In this document: one piece after another, positions 12,635 to 25,069 of the stretch
Layout: every line of letters begins with the position of its first letter
How positions within the stretch are numbered: the stretch's first letter is position 1
DNA from: Aldrovandia affinis
Taxonomy: Eukaryota; Chordata; Actinopteri; Notacanthiformes; Halosauridae
DNA: 64,000 nucleotides
NCBI GenBank assembly: GCA_029706075.1
Contig: JAINUG010000130.1
Span: forward strand, 1,096,383 to 1,160,382
Reading direction: 5' to 3'
Translations under genes and position numbers: made by a program
Notes under the pieces: generated by a model
What the model was told of the DNA's origin: nothing
The model's database searches: none
Seen by the model: the letters and a program-made list of their open reading frames with translations, nothing else

Positions 12635-13823
12635 CACTATATGGCCAAAAGTCAGTGGACACCTGACCATCACACCTAAATGAGCTTGTTGGACATCCCA
12701 TTCTAAAACCATGGGCATTAATATGGAGTTGGACCACCCTTTGCGGCTATGACAGCTGCCACTCTTCTGGGAAGGCTTTCCACAAGATTTTGGAGTGTGT
12801 CTGTAGGAATTTGTGCCCATTCAGCAAAAAGAGCATCTGTGAAGTCAGGCACTGATGTTGGACGAGAAGGCCTGGCTCGCAATTTGCGTTCTAATTCCTC
12901 CCATAGGTGTTCAATGGGGTTGAGGTCCGGGGTCTGTGCAGGCCAAAGGAGTTCCTCCACACCAAACTTGTCTAACCATGTCTTTATGGACCTCGCTTTG
13001 GGCACCAGGACACAGTTGGCTAAGATGTCTTTGTATCCTGTAGCATTAAGAATACCCTTCACTGGAACTAAGGGGCCTATCCCAAACCCTGAGAAACAGC
13101 CCCAGACCATTATCCCTCCTCCACCAAACTTTACAGTAGGCATTATGCATTCCGGAAGGCAGCGTTCTCCTGGCATCCGCCAAACCCAGATTCATCCATC
13201 AGACTGCCAGATAGTGAAGCGTGATTCATCACTCCAAAGAACATGTTTCCACTGCTCCAGAGTCCAGTTGCGGCATGCTTTACACCACTCCAGCCGACGC
13301 TTGGCATTGCGCATGGTGATGTGAGGCTTGTGTGCAGCTGTTCGGCCATGGAAACCCATTCCATGAAGCTCCCGACGCACAGTTCTTGTGCTGATGGTGC
13401 TTCCAGAGGCAGTTTGGTACTCTGTAGTGAGTGATGCAGCAGATGATAGGCAATTTTTACGCGCTATGTGCTTCAGCACTCGTCGGCCCCGCTCTGTGAG
13501 TTTGCGTGGTCTACCACTTCGTGGGCGAGCTGTTGTTGCTCCTAGGCACTTCCACTTCACAATAATAGCATTTACAGTTGACCGGGGCACATCTAGTAGG
13601 GCAGAAATGTCACAAACTGCCTTGTGGCAAAGGTGGCATCCTATGATAGTGCCGTGTTTAAAGTCACTGAGCTCTTCACAAACCATTCTGAATTCTAAAT
13701 GTTTGTCTGTGGAGATTGCATGACTATGTGCTGGATTTTATGTACCTGTTGGCAATGGGTGTGGCTGAAACACCTGAACTCAATAATTAGTAGGGGTGTC
13801 CACTGACTTTTGGCCATATAGTG
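12635..13823 (-). mobile_element. Tc1-like DNA transposon, nearly full length, inactive
   Basis: The element is 1189 bp long, with about 29-bp terminal inverted repeats (CACTATATGGCCAAAAGTCA...) that are identical at both ends, flanked by the TA target duplication (12633-12634 and 13824-13825). One transposase frame runs on the minus strand between them. Terminal identity suggests a fairly recent insertion, yet the transposase is broken (see its own entry). This is a Tc1/mariner element of a type frequent in fish. Confidence 0.95.
12718..13686 (-). pseudogene. Tc1-like transposase with a nonsense codon and lost catalytic segment
   Basis: A single frame of 322 codons runs from MVCEELSDF (13686) to GGPTPY and a stop (12718). 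Visible in order are a paired-type helix-turn-helix at about residues 1-50, the GRPRK hook at about 59-63, a second DNA-binding helix, the first catalytic Asp in LWSDESRF at about residue 152, and the C-terminal [12 protein letters not shown] with the catalytic Glu. An in-frame TGA at 13189-13191, where family members usually have Arg (CGA), interrupts it after IWQSDG. The usual segment with the second catalytic Asp, just before [10 protein letters not shown], appears deleted (family knowledge), leaving [12 protein letters not shown]. Both defects should abolish activity. Confidence 0.9.
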
Positions 13824-13825
13824 TA

Positions 13826-14620
13826 TGTCTATTATTCTTATTCATCCACTTTTTGAACAATGACCATAACTTCTGCACCAGTGTGTCGCTTTTTTAATTG
13901 TAGAGGGCCCTACCATGCACCTGTAGAGCCTGTATATGTGCATGTTGGCCAATAGGTGGCACTAGGCCAATCGGTTGAAAATGCAAATATATTCAGTTAT
14001 TGCTTCTGTCTATTGCTAAACATTCATTGCGAATGAAGAGTAAACTGCCCTACGGTATGGGCCAAGCTGAGCATCACTACCAAGGACCAGGGTTTGAGTC
14101 CAGCCTGAGCCCATGCATACTTGAACCTTTTAGTAACTATGGCATAAAACCATTGAACTTTCCATTTAATTACAGTTATTAACACATGTGTGAAATGTGT
14201 ATGTAGATGCATATGTTTTGCTTATTGGGGCCTTAAACTTGCCCCACTTAATTTCTAGCTTGCAGCTATATATTTTCTATTCTTTCTTTCATCACTTTTG
14301 GATGTATGAAGTGGTCACCAGAGAGGAACAGAATTAAATGTGCCTTCACCCTGTCACCTCCCTGTAGTATCTGCCAAAATTCTTGTCTGATTGACAGGTG
14401 ATGCAATGCCTTATTGACCCTCCGTTCTTTATGCACCGGCCTTACCGAACATATGGCAAAACTTGGAATTATGTAAATATATCAATATTTCATAGTCTAC
14501 AACTGTCTGAGCACGTTCTGTCACTTTTAGCTGTACTACATCCTATAGCACAATGTTTTGTGTGTGCATTTTCCAGAATTTGCTTTCCCCCACTGCAGTC
14601 CAAGTGGATTCTGCACTGGT
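13826..14620. other. Gene-free DNA
   Basis: Nothing recognised between the Tc1-like element and the tandem repeat at 14621. Confidence 0.4.
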
Positions 14621-14672
14621 GCAAGCTGATGTGCATGCAAGCTGATGTGCATGCAAGCTGATGTGCATGCAA
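14621..14672. repeat. 16-bp tandem repeat, three perfect units
   Basis: GCAAGCTGATGTGCAT is repeated exactly three times (14621-14668) followed by a partial unit. Confidence 0.95.
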
Positions 14673-14879
14673 GGTAACACTTTCTAAATCTCTTTTTTCT
14701 GAAGACACGAAGAAAACAGAAAGCAAAAATGTTCTGCAGCTGCATTTGCTGCCTGAAAAACAATTTGTTTGAGGCGACTATTGTTGAGCTCTGTGGCTAC
14801 CGCAGTCCTGTCAATACATGCTTTACGGCAGGGATTCCTGCACCACTGCGGCACAGCAAAAGAGAAATGGGAAGCGGTT

Positions 14880-15200
14880 GGCTGCTGAATCTCGCCCGTC
14901 CCCCTCGTCACCCCACCCCCTTTCCCCTCTCTCCTCCTCTTTCTCTTTGTCTTTCTCTTTCCCCCGTCCCCTCCTCTTTTCCTCTGCCCGCCGTTTTCGG
15001 CGACTCCACATTGCGATCCCGCGGTGCCGTAATGAACCTGCTCCCTCATTTCCCAACCCCATTCTGTCACGGTTCCACCCCCCTGAAATATACATCAAAG
15101 CGCACAATAAAGAGCGTGTGCAGCCAGTATGGCGGCGCTATTGGCAGGGCTATAATGGAGACAGAGATTTATGGCCACAGCTAGGTGTACGTTTGAGGGA
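14880..15200. promoter_or_regulatory. Pyrimidine-rich then CpG-rich unique tract, possible regulatory element
   Basis: A C/T-rich strand (about 14895-14990) leads into a CpG-containing segment with GGCGGCGCTATTGGCAGG and a nearby ATTTATGGCCACAGC. TATGGCGGCG resembles a YY1 core. No protein family fits the open frames. Conservation in other fish would decide whether it is functional. Confidence 0.3.
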
Positions 15201-16445
15201 TCGTACCTGATCCAATAACGTTTTTCCTTTCCTCCCCCCCCCCGCCTTCCTTTCCATGCTGAGAGAGTAGAGTTGTGAAGGTGAGTGGCACAGTGGCATT
15301 GACCTGCTATATGGTCGCATCTCAGCCACTACATCACGGACGGCGTGGAGCACTCATCTAATTTTTAATAAAGCAAATGTTGCGTGCCCCCCCCACCACC
15401 ACCACCCCTGCCGCGTGCTCTGCTGCCCGCCGTGGAAGAGCAGAATAGCAATTCCTCTCCGTTTCGATTGGCTCTCCCGGGCCAGTCACGGCCGTGGCAT
15501 TGGTGATGCCCAGAGTCACTGATGGGAGCGCACCCTTCATGTTTCTCACCCCCATGTTCAGAGAGGCATTGCCCCAGTCATTCAGTCACTGGTGCTGCCT
15601 GGGTACCCATTTACCCTACTGCCATTTTATAGAGTCTGGATCACTTTCAACATTGACAAAAAGAAAAGAAGAAAATATTTTCAAGTCATCCTGATGTGTG
15701 GTGTGAAGATGACGCATGCGCATAATGTTATAAGAGCACCATCTACATGTACAGCTAGTAACCAAAAAGGTGGAAACACTTGGATGAATGAGAGACACAA
15801 AGTATATTGAAAGCAGTCACTCCCATACAGGTGTTGTTCCTGAGATATGCATTTCAAATCCCATCATACTTAGGGCTGTGTGCAAATACGCTAGGCAGGC
15901 CTGGTTGCCTATATTTATGGCTAACATGGCTATAGATAAGATGTCAGTGATTTCAAACTTGAGGCGATTGTTGGGGCAGGAGAGCTGATTGTTTGGCAGG
16001 AGCTTCAGTGATAAAGACAGATCAACTCGATGTGTCTAAGGTGACGTTGGCATAGAACTCTGAGGGAAAGAAATCATAAACAAAGGGCAACTATGGTCGG
16101 AAGCACATACTCCTGGATCGTGATGTCCATGCATTTGTTTGAGGTGCAAGGCTAAATAAATGAGTCATTCTAAATCAATTGACTGCAAATTTCAATCTAG
16201 GGCATGAGCAGGCAGTTTGATCAAGAACGATCCGGCATGGACTCTACAGAGCAGGATGCCACAGTCGTATCATATTGTTGTTTCTACCTTTTTGGCCACA
16301 ACCTGTACGTGGCTATTCGGAAGTTGTGCCATACGACTATGTATAATATTATTATTGAAATAATTTCCTTGGCAAATACCCTTATCAAGAATAACTTTCA
16401 TATTACAAGTTGCAGCTTTTGTGTGTGCAGAAATTATGTGCTATC
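15201..16445. other. Gene-free DNA
   Basis: Poly-C runs occur at about 15234 and 15388. A GC-rich patch sits at about 15405-15600. No gene is supported. Confidence 0.4.
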
Positions 16446-16450
16446 CTACA

Positions 16451-16451
16451 T

Positions 16452-16482
<31 letters not shown>

Positions 16483-16497
16483 TATATATATATATAT
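16451..16497. repeat. (TA)n microsatellite
   Basis: TATATA run broken once by CAG. Confidence 0.9.
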
Positions 16498-16584
16498 TGG
16501 CGTAGATTGTTATGTCACATCATGTTTATGCTGCATGTACATCATCTTATCATTAGTAGTATAATGTAAGGTATTATTATGAAT

Positions 16585-16775
16585 GATAACAATAGTTTAC
16601 ATTTACATTGTGCTTTTCATGAATTTCAAATATTAAATAAATAACTTTGAGGAGGGAGGTGACACACACCACAACTACCTTCAGTATGTAGTACCTGAGT
16701 GATGTATGGTAGCCATCAGAATTCTCACTATACATTACCTGGAGTTGAGAGGGAAAGATGTATCTAGTCAAACAA
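16585..16775. repeat. Unclassified dispersed fish repeat
   Basis: It begins as ACAATAGTTTACATTTACAT with GTGCTTTTCATG, then GAGGAGGGAGGTGACACAC and a tract with GTAGTACCTGAGTGATGTAT. The order resembles a widespread teleost repeat recalled from other fish genomes. The boundaries are approximate. Confidence 0.45.
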
Positions 16776-17560
16776 ACAAAGAGATTATTGTCTTGGCAGA
16801 CTATGACAGAGAGAAAGAGAATTTGAACAGTGCATGAGTAGACCCCTTACTCTTTGTGATAAATGCCATTGGCCTCCGTGAGTCAGGACTTTGTCTAAAC
16901 ATTTCAACTGAATGGCAGTATTTCCTACAACACTGTCTCCCCATCATTGAATTTGGGGTATTGGTTTTCCACTTGGTCCAGAGGGAATGCTGCCCCCTAC
17001 TGGCTCATCAACACCAGTTCCAGCAGCAATTAGTTTTTTCTGGAAGTCTCTGATCCGAGCACCAGCCAGGTCTTAACACCAATTATCTTCAGTCACGAGG
17101 CAGTGAGATAAGAGTGTGTTCACATTCTTACGCAAACAGTCTTGCCAGTAGTTCCCTGCGTTTTTAAATGTCCTTACTTTTCAGAAGTAACCCACACAAC
17201 CCACACCTGTAAAGGAAGTGTCACTGTGTTTGTTACAAAAAAATCTGGACAGATTCATATCTCTAAAATGATCAACATTATCAAATAAATACAGATATGC
17301 TTGGAAATTAGATCTGTATTGTATTTGTTTATAATTTTCAGAAGGCAGAGAATCCCTGATGTGGATGTGACAATAAAACGCTGTCAGAGCTTGCTGTAGG
17401 CTGATAATATGCATAATGTGTTGCGGATAAGGAGGTTGTCACAATAATAAAATGGTAGAAATATCTGACCTTTGTGACAAAGTCTTTAAAGGGTTTGACT
17501 GTGGAAATGTGCTTTGAAAGATAGCACTCTCGTTTGCTCACATACTGCTCACTCTGCCTA

Positions 17561-17604
<44 letters not shown>

Positions 17605-19092
17605 TTTTTCAGTTTTGGTTCATTTATCATTCAGCCAAGAGAGTCGCGCTGCTAGAGAGGGACTGATGTTTGTCCTTGTTGCAGTGCTGTGCATATGACC
17701 CTGGTTTCAAAAGAAGCCATTATTGAATTTCTATTTACCATGCACGCTCGTGACCCACGCGATGCTCTTTTCAATTTGGGACGTTTTGCTTAAATGTCAC
17801 CTCCCTGCCTTGGCCCACAGATCCTTGGAAACTGATCACCTTGTTCCCTTTTCAAAGGACAGGATGTTTTCCATGACAATTAGGAGAGGGCGATTTGACT
17901 ACAGTGGTTTTAACCTATCTGTCTGACTGGATTGATTAAATAAAGCATGAGCTATCAAATACAAGCTCAGCTGTTCTTCCAGTGTTATAAATAAAAACGC
18001 CATAACTAAACTATGCCATACAGTCAAAATGGGGGGTTATGTTTTTATATTAAACAAATCTGTGCTTTGACATGTGGCATTGTGGGTTAAATTGATGTAT
18101 TTTACACTTGAAGAAACATAAAGAAAGCGGATGAGTTAGCAATATGAAAGAATAATGTTGATGTTTAAAAAAATACTGTTAACATTCACTCTCGGCATGA
18201 CCTGGAATCCTCCATCCATTCTGGAAGTCAGTAACCTTCCACAGTTGGACTACAAAATCTGTTATATCACCAGCATAGCTTTGTCAAAAGGAGTTTGAAG
18301 CAAACAGGTTTCTCTGGGGGTTTTCATAGGAGATTCTGGAATAGTTTTAAAAGTTTTAAAATGTCAAACACATTCACCCAAACATGAAAATGACTCAGGA
18401 TGGTGGGAGCAGGCCAATCAAGGACCAATGAAGACTCCACTGCTGCAAGCCAATAACATTAATAATAATAAGTTAGTTATAAAAAATAACGAGCAGTAAT
18501 AATGGATATGTCTTGCGGAATATTGAAACATACAGTAGGCCTATTTCAACAAAATATCAGATTGCCTTGACAGGAGTGTGAATATTTGCCTCCCTCTCCA
18601 AGGAAACTGTCGGTAGCATAGGTTGACTTGTTTTTCCTGAATTGTGAGTTGTTTTGATGAAAGATTCCAGCTTCCCTTTGTTCTGTCTCCTTAGAGTTAG
18701 TGGGGCTACATCAGTGAAGTTCACCTAGTTGTCAGACTGGACTAAAGTTACTGAAGTTATCCATAATGGAGGAAATACATTAGGATGTTGGCTAGGAAAA
18801 CTTGAGACTGTTGGTGAAATTCACTGAGGCAGTACATTTATGTGATAGTGCAGTAAAAAGACTGTCAAAAAACACATATATATCAGTTATGATTATTTAA
18901 GACTTCCTAAGTTAAGACATCTTAAACATACACTTCTGTAATATGTTTTTTTTCCATGCAATAATTTGTTTTCCTTGCCAGTCTACTATACACATTGTTT
19001 TCTTTGCCACGCCAAGGCACATGAGTTTGGTGGTAAATACTTTATGAAAATAATCTATTCATTGTCAGTTAAACAGATACATTTCAGGCTAA
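16776..19092. other. Gene-free DNA with a GT microsatellite
   Basis: Apart from the (GT)n run at 17563 nothing is recognised. Confidence 0.4.
17563..17603. repeat. (GT)n microsatellite
   Basis: Perfect GT run of about 20 units. Confidence 0.97.
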
Positions 19093-20092
19093 GGGCCCTA
19101 TTTTCGTGCCGGCGCTAAACAGCGTTATGCCCTAGCGCAGGCGAATTGCCAGTTTCGTCTGTCGCAAATTGAATATTTCCCGTCTCCACCGAGTTTGGTA
19201 ATTTCGTGGTGTGCAATGAAGGCGTTTGCGCGACTATGGGTTGGGCAGCGCAGTAGGGGGTGTGACTATGCAAGTTGGCGCTCTGTGCAATTTGGTGACT
19301 TTACTGATGCGCACATATGAACATAAGGTTATCACATGAGAATGTTTTGTGAATATTGTTAATTTCCCCCCACGTTGAGGCAAATCGTCCAATCCATGGG
19401 TAACTTGCAAGCGTAATCAATTAAGATAAAAACTATTTCACCACACCACCACTTGTGGTTATTCAATGCACGGACATGAAAGACTGAAGCCAGCAGGCCA
19501 TCCATTGCTACCGTTCAGTAAGATACACCTGTTAAATAAATATATGTTTGTATGCACACAGTTTTTCTTATATTCTTTCCATTTAACAATTACATTAAGT
19601 TAGAAGAAAAGAAACGTTGTTTTTTTAAGTTGGAAAGCCTACAAATAAGGAAAAAAAGAGATGGTAAATAAAACACTTTCTTTTAACAATGTAGGTCTCA
19701 AAATATAAACTAAAATCATGAAAATAACAAATTAATGTGCTCCTTGTTTTCCCCCTCTGATTCCTGCGCCAAATTTTCCGCACCTCCTTGCTCTTCTCTT
19801 TTGAGAAGTGCTCCTGGCGTGGCAAGGAAATTGCTATACGTAGTGTTAGCGCACTGGTATTTAAAGGGATAGAAAATAAGTGCTCTGATTGGCCATTATG
19901 AAACCAAACCCCCACCACACCCACATGTATTTTTTAAAAGTTAATCCAACCTCTTTTACAACTGCGCCAGAGGTGCGCTATCGTCCTAAATCACGAAATT
20001 ACCGAAATTGCGTTAGACACGCCCTAACGTGCCACCATCTTTGCTTTGCGTCTGCATTACCGACACCGTCCTAATTCACTAAAATAGGGCCC
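19093..20092. mobile_element. 1.0-kb nonautonomous DNA transposon (MITE-like)
   Basis: The left end reads GGGCCCTATTTTCGTG and the right end is its inverse with one change (CACTAAAATAGGGCCC). Both subterminal parts are rich in short CpG words such as GCGCTA and GCGCCAG. No transposase is present. No convincing target duplication is visible, so the superfamily (hAT, piggyBac or Kolobok-like) stays open. Confidence 0.75.
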
Positions 20093-20489
20093 AAAATGTC
20101 TTACTGAGCTGATCATCGTGCCAATGGTTTAATGCTTTACTTATTGTCATCGATATCTGTATTTGTCTTTGGTCTTCCTTGTACAGGAGAAAAAGAAAAA
20201 GATACTGTTCAGGGCAGGAGACTTCAATCTAGTTGGTCATTTATTTCTTGGTAGCCTAATTTCCATGGTCACTGCATGCAGTACATGTAGACTGAAGTGG
20301 GTGCTAACTTTCAGACGACTCAACATTCTACCGAATGAGAAAAACGCAAAACAAATAACAATCTGAAGTTGAATAGCTGCACAATTTTGAGAGGGTTCAT
20401 GTATTTTGGTAACCAAATAGGCCTGAGAGGTTTTTTGGTGTTTTTCAAAATAAGCAATGACTGGGCTTCAGAGGGTGGGCTCATTAAAT

Positions 20490-20625
20490 CATACCTGAAT
20501 GCCCTTTTTCCCAGTTCAGTACGGACCCGAGGGACATTTAGTATGAATAAGTCGTTCCCAGGACTTATTCATACTAACTGTCCCTCGGGTCCGTACTGAA
20601 CTGGGAAAAAGGGCATTCAGGTATG
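20490..20625. repeat. 136-bp near-perfect palindrome
   Basis: Two 64-bp arms (20490-20553 and 20562-20625) are reverse complements with a single mismatch and enclose the 8-bp spacer GTTCCCAG. The right arm is continuous with the LINE fragment that follows; the left arm is an inverted copy of it. Confidence 0.97.
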
Positions 20626-20945
20626 CAGCTTCCTTCCGCCTGGAATCAGCTACAAAACCACCTGAACCTGCAGGAGCTGGTCTCACTGGTTGCTTTTAAA
20701 ACACTTCTAAGTGATATGGAATCCAGCACATCTGGCTGCAGATGTTTTGAATGATTACGAATGGTTCTGTGATTTGCCCTTGTTTTTTGTTTTAATAGTC
20801 ATATGTTTGTTTTTTTATTTACTTTTGTCTGTAAACTTGTACTTGTAATTGTAATTGTGCTGCTGCCTATCTTGGCCAGCACGCTCTTGTAAAAGAGATT
20901 TTTAATCTCAATGAGACTATTCTGGTTAAATAAAGGTTAAAAAAT
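20562..20945 (+). mobile_element. 3' end of a CR1/L2-clade (Rex1-like) LINE
   Basis: Across shifting frames the segment reads as the C-terminal end of a fish LINE ORF2 (RTELGKKAF, then PSAWNQLQNHLNL and ELVSLVAFKTLLSD), followed by a 3' UTR with TCTTGGCCAGCACGCTCTTG, AAAAGAGATTTTTAATCTCA and TAAATAAAGGTTAAAAA. This is a typical tail of these retrotransposons. The 5' part is truncated and meets the palindrome. Confidence 0.85.
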
Positions 20946-23004
20946 AAAAATTAAGCACGGGTCTGTCAGTGAGCATTACATGGTTTATTAATGGCGGGCG
21001 GGGTCGCTCCTCCACCATCAGCTGTGAAAGGCTTTCGAGTGTTTTGCATGGAAATACAACGAAACATAAGAATTGCATTTATTGAACAGCCATAGAGCTC
21101 TAAGGCCTTATGCAGACTCGCAGCTGGGGGGGAAAAGCACTGAGCTTTGCAGACACCGTATTTCAAAGTTATGGTTCTTAAAGCCATCCTCTTACCTGAC
21201 ACTGTTTCCCTGTTGAAAATAAATGGCTCGTGTGGCACATTGTTAAATAGCAGGCAGAAGGGGCAGCACCCTTGATCTTGTTCATACGTGAGTGACTTTT
21301 CCTCGGGGGCTAGCAGGTTTAGCAGAAGATATGATTGTCAGAGGAGTGCGTGAGGCACTAGTGAGAGTTCCCAGACTAATAGGAGAGTAAGGTCAACGCA
21401 CGGCACAACATGATCTCATGCGGGTGACAGATGCTGCAATTAAAGTGGCCCTCCTTAGTGTTCAGCCCACGTATGCGTTTACTTACAGGGAGAGATTGAC
21501 TATGTGACATCATAGCTGGATTTAGCATGCTTTCATTGGAAAATTCATGATGCAATTTTTTTTTGCCGTAGCAAATTATCTGCATTTTAACTCTATTGGA
21601 AATCTTCTTCTTTTCCAGTTTAAAGGGTGGATATTTAAAATGAAAATAAACTATTAATATCATTAAGAAATATCTACTGTGACTCTTTATACTAATTTTG
21701 TCTTTTTTTTTCCCTCCCAGTGATGGCAAACTGCTTTAATTAAAAACCGGAGAAATCCATTGAATTCAGCAACAAAGCAAAAACAAAAAAAACTAAAGTT
21801 TAATGAGTGCAAAAAAAGGGTATACAAATAGCTGTAATAGACGCGATGAGGATGCAAAAGAGTATTTGAAAACGTTTGGCCTATAATGCAAATAAATCAT
21901 TTTTTGTGCTACCATTGGACACTTTCTTCAAAAGCCACAGACCTTGTGAAAAAAGAACCTTCATTTCCATAAATGCTGCATGTACTATGAGCATTCTTAT
22001 CATGTACTTGCCATCTGTTCCTTATAAAGCCCCGTTTCAGATTTGTACTTCGTCGTTCAAATCTGTTTACGCCACCTGTTCTGCTCAATACAACAAGAAG
22101 CATTCAGCCAGCAGAGTGTAAAGGTGTCCCGGGTGCGAGAATGAAGACGTCAGACGCATTACCTCTGCAGTTTAAACTCCTCTATTCCAAAGGCAAATTA
22201 ATAGACCTCCATTATAGCTTGGCCGCAAATGTCCTGCTGAAATGATTGAAAGCATCATAAAGTGTATAAAAAAGGATTTAAAATTAACAATGACGCTCAA
22301 GAAGGGACCTTTAAAATGTTTAATATGCGGAGAGAAAGTTATATATGTTGACCTTTTACGAGTTGAAAACATTTACGGCGTTATGGACTTTTATTTACGC
22401 GAAGTTCACTTATTTACGTGAGCAAAACTGAAATAATTTTGTCGTAAAATCTGGGTTTAAGTTTGCATGCTGTCAGTTTGGTTGTTCAGTAAATTACATT
22501 GAGTGGTTTATTAATAAACACAATGAAGTCAGAGTTAAAAGTTCCGTGCTGGTTGTTATTTGCAGTTTACCTCTCTCTCTCTCTCTCTCTCTGAGAATCA
22601 GGAGTATACAATGCCTTACAACACTAATTTTTGCAGTCAGTTTTGTCTACCTGTGAAATGCTGACTCACTCACAGCTGTGAAATTGAGCTGTGTTAAATT
22701 TTTAAAGAATTTTTAAGTAAAAGTATATTCCATCCACCAGCAAAAACAAACAATGTCTTTCAAGTCACTGGCTGTGACTTGAGTGTGTTTACAGCTATCA
22801 AATTTGCTATGTAATAATATGTTGTTACACTCCTAACATAATGTAGTTCCTAAAACAATTATACCCACTATTGTTATACTGCTGTGAGGCCAACCTAATA
22901 TTAAATGTTACAAAGAACAGTTTATCCACTCAATTCATAAGAGTATTCATATACATATTGGCTCTAAGAAATCTTGGGCAGCCTCGAGTTACTCGGGCAG
23001 CCAA
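20946..23004. other. Gene-free DNA with a CT microsatellite
   Basis: The only repeat recognised is (CT)n at 22571-22592. No exon is supported. Confidence 0.4.
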
Positions 23005-23170
23005 TCAGCAGCAGTGTTGTATAACAGGAAATGGCCTTGGAACTCATTGGATACAGGTTAATTCCCATTGTACCCTTGAGTAAGATACTTAACCTGAACT
23101 GAATTGCTTCAGTAAAGTAAAGAAATGTAAACTGTGCAAGTCGCTCTGGATAAGTGAAAGTTGCTCTGGA
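23005..23170 (+). mobile_element. tRNA-SINE of a second type, copy A
   Basis: It contains ATTCCCATTGTACCCTTGAG, ACTTAACCTGAA, TTGCTTCAGTAAA and then GTCGCTCTGGATAAGTG, the hairpin-type tail partly decayed. The same order occurs at 24445. The tRNA-like head is degraded. Confidence 0.65.
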
Positions 23171-24444
23171 TTTTATATTACAAAATGTCAAATGTAAAAA
23201 TGACTATCACTACAGTAGTATCACTTTAGTATTCATGATTCGATAAAAATGATACCAACATCCATAAGGTCTTATCAGCAATAAAACAACCATGTTCTAA
23301 TCTCTGGCCAAATAGCTGGAGATACACAGATTTGGGCTAGTAGTATTTTTCTCTAAATAAAAGGCCACAGGTGGCTTTTAGGGCTCTGCAGCCTACAGTA
23401 TGCACTGTTTGGTTATAAATAATTTTCTACTGCACACTTGCTTTTAGCGATTTCTACAGATAAAGGTGCATGGTAAAGAATGACACATTAAAACAGTTAA
23501 ATGATTCCTAGCAATAATCCGTTTTTATAAACTATATTTGACGTGAATGCTTTACAGTATAATTAGTAGACAGAGATTCATTCTTTTTACTTAACAATTC
23601 AACAGTGAGATTATTATTACTGCAAACAGCGCCTGCGAGTGAGCCAGTGTCTAACGCAGCGTTAGAATCAGATGGAGAATCTCAAAGCCTGTAAAGATGC
23701 TGGGGTAATGGGATTTGCACAGAAGACCGTTGTCCAGATCGATCACACAGATGGAGGCGTCTGTTTATGCACAATGTGTTTGGTAAACGAGCGTGGTAGC
23801 ATGCCCGATGCCATATTGCACACCCCCTTTTCATCCTTTGTTTCCGATTAGCACCGGCAGCGCAATGCACACGCCCGCCGGTCACGTGGCTCCCAGGCTC
23901 TGGCCATCACAGTCGTCCAGTGGGCCAGAGGACCCAGAAAGGACTCAGTGGTGTCATGCCAGTGGGGCAATCCGTCCTGCTTAAGAGAACGATGCAAAAC
24001 AGCAGTGGGTCAGTTTTCAAGGCCAGAGAATAAGCAGTGGAGTGGAACATCATCATGTGTTCCTGTGGGCCAATCAGGCAGGAGATAGATGTTTGGCTAA
24101 GGTGTTGATGCTGAAGGCGAATAATGGTCTGATTTGGAATGGCTGTGCAGTCAGTGACAGACATAAACATAGGCGTAGGTTCTGCCACTTCACACTGCGA
24201 AGGAGCCGAGCTAGGCATTGGTGCAAGATAGACATCGGTCCTCAAAGGACGTGAAAGGTTATTGAACAATGATTTTTGGAGCGGGGTTGCAATGGAGAGG
24301 GAATTTTAAAAGGAGACGCATAATAGTTGATGGGATGACTTCGAGCTTATCTTCAGCGCAGAAGTCGCAGGCTGCCAATAAGAGCTTGATGAGACTCAAC
24401 ACTCATTTCTCTGAGGACTGCATTCATAATAATGTTTGTGTGCG
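23171..24444. other. Gene-free DNA
   Basis: No gene or classifiable repeat recognised. Confidence 0.4.
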
Positions 24445-24615
24445 TGGTGTGGTGTCATGATTAAGGGACTGCCATTGTACCCTTGAGCAAAGTGCTTAAC
24501 CTGAATCGCTTCAGTAATCATCCAGCTATATACATGGAAAGTGTCAAAATGCATACAGTAAGTCAACTTGAATAAGTTGTCCTAAACCATTAAGCAATGC
24601 AAATAAATGCTGTTA
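24445..24615 (+). mobile_element. tRNA-SINE of a second type, copy B
   Basis: The A-box-like start (GTGGTGTCATGATTAAGGGA) is joined by a deletion to GCCATTGTACCCTTGAGCAA. Then come CTTAACCTGAATCGCTTCAG and a tail, GTCAACTTGAATAAGTTGTC. That tail still folds as a hairpin although its stem bases differ from the other copies. Confidence 0.7.
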
Positions 24616-25069
24616 TACAAATATAGTTTGCTTCTTTGGAACATTGTTCCGTCATCAGTTGCCACTACTTTGGGCACACCTTTATCTACACTGAACAGAA
24701 CAGAATCTACATATAACATAATCTATATTCTGTTAGAACTGAATGACACCAATAGGTGACTTCAGCATGGAAAACTTGGAGAAGCATCTTTCAACTGTGC
24801 AAGTGTATTGTTCAACAGGATCAGGACTTCAATTCCCATCAGCACCTTGGTGAAATAATGCATACAATTGTTCTCATTCAACTTACCCTCGATATTGGAT
24901 TGGTACAGGAGACTGAAGCCTATATATTTGGTGCCTATCCAGTTACGGTTGCTATGGTTTCCTATCATGGTTTCAGTATCTATGGAGTATGTAAGCTGTT
25001 GTTTGGGTAAGTGGTTTTTCGGGCTTTTGAGCCAGCTAATAAACATAAAGGAAACTTGTATAAAACTGC

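Noticed and set aside
12749..13723. Long + strand frames (191 and 111 codons)
   Set aside because: Antisense shadows of the Tc1-like transposase.
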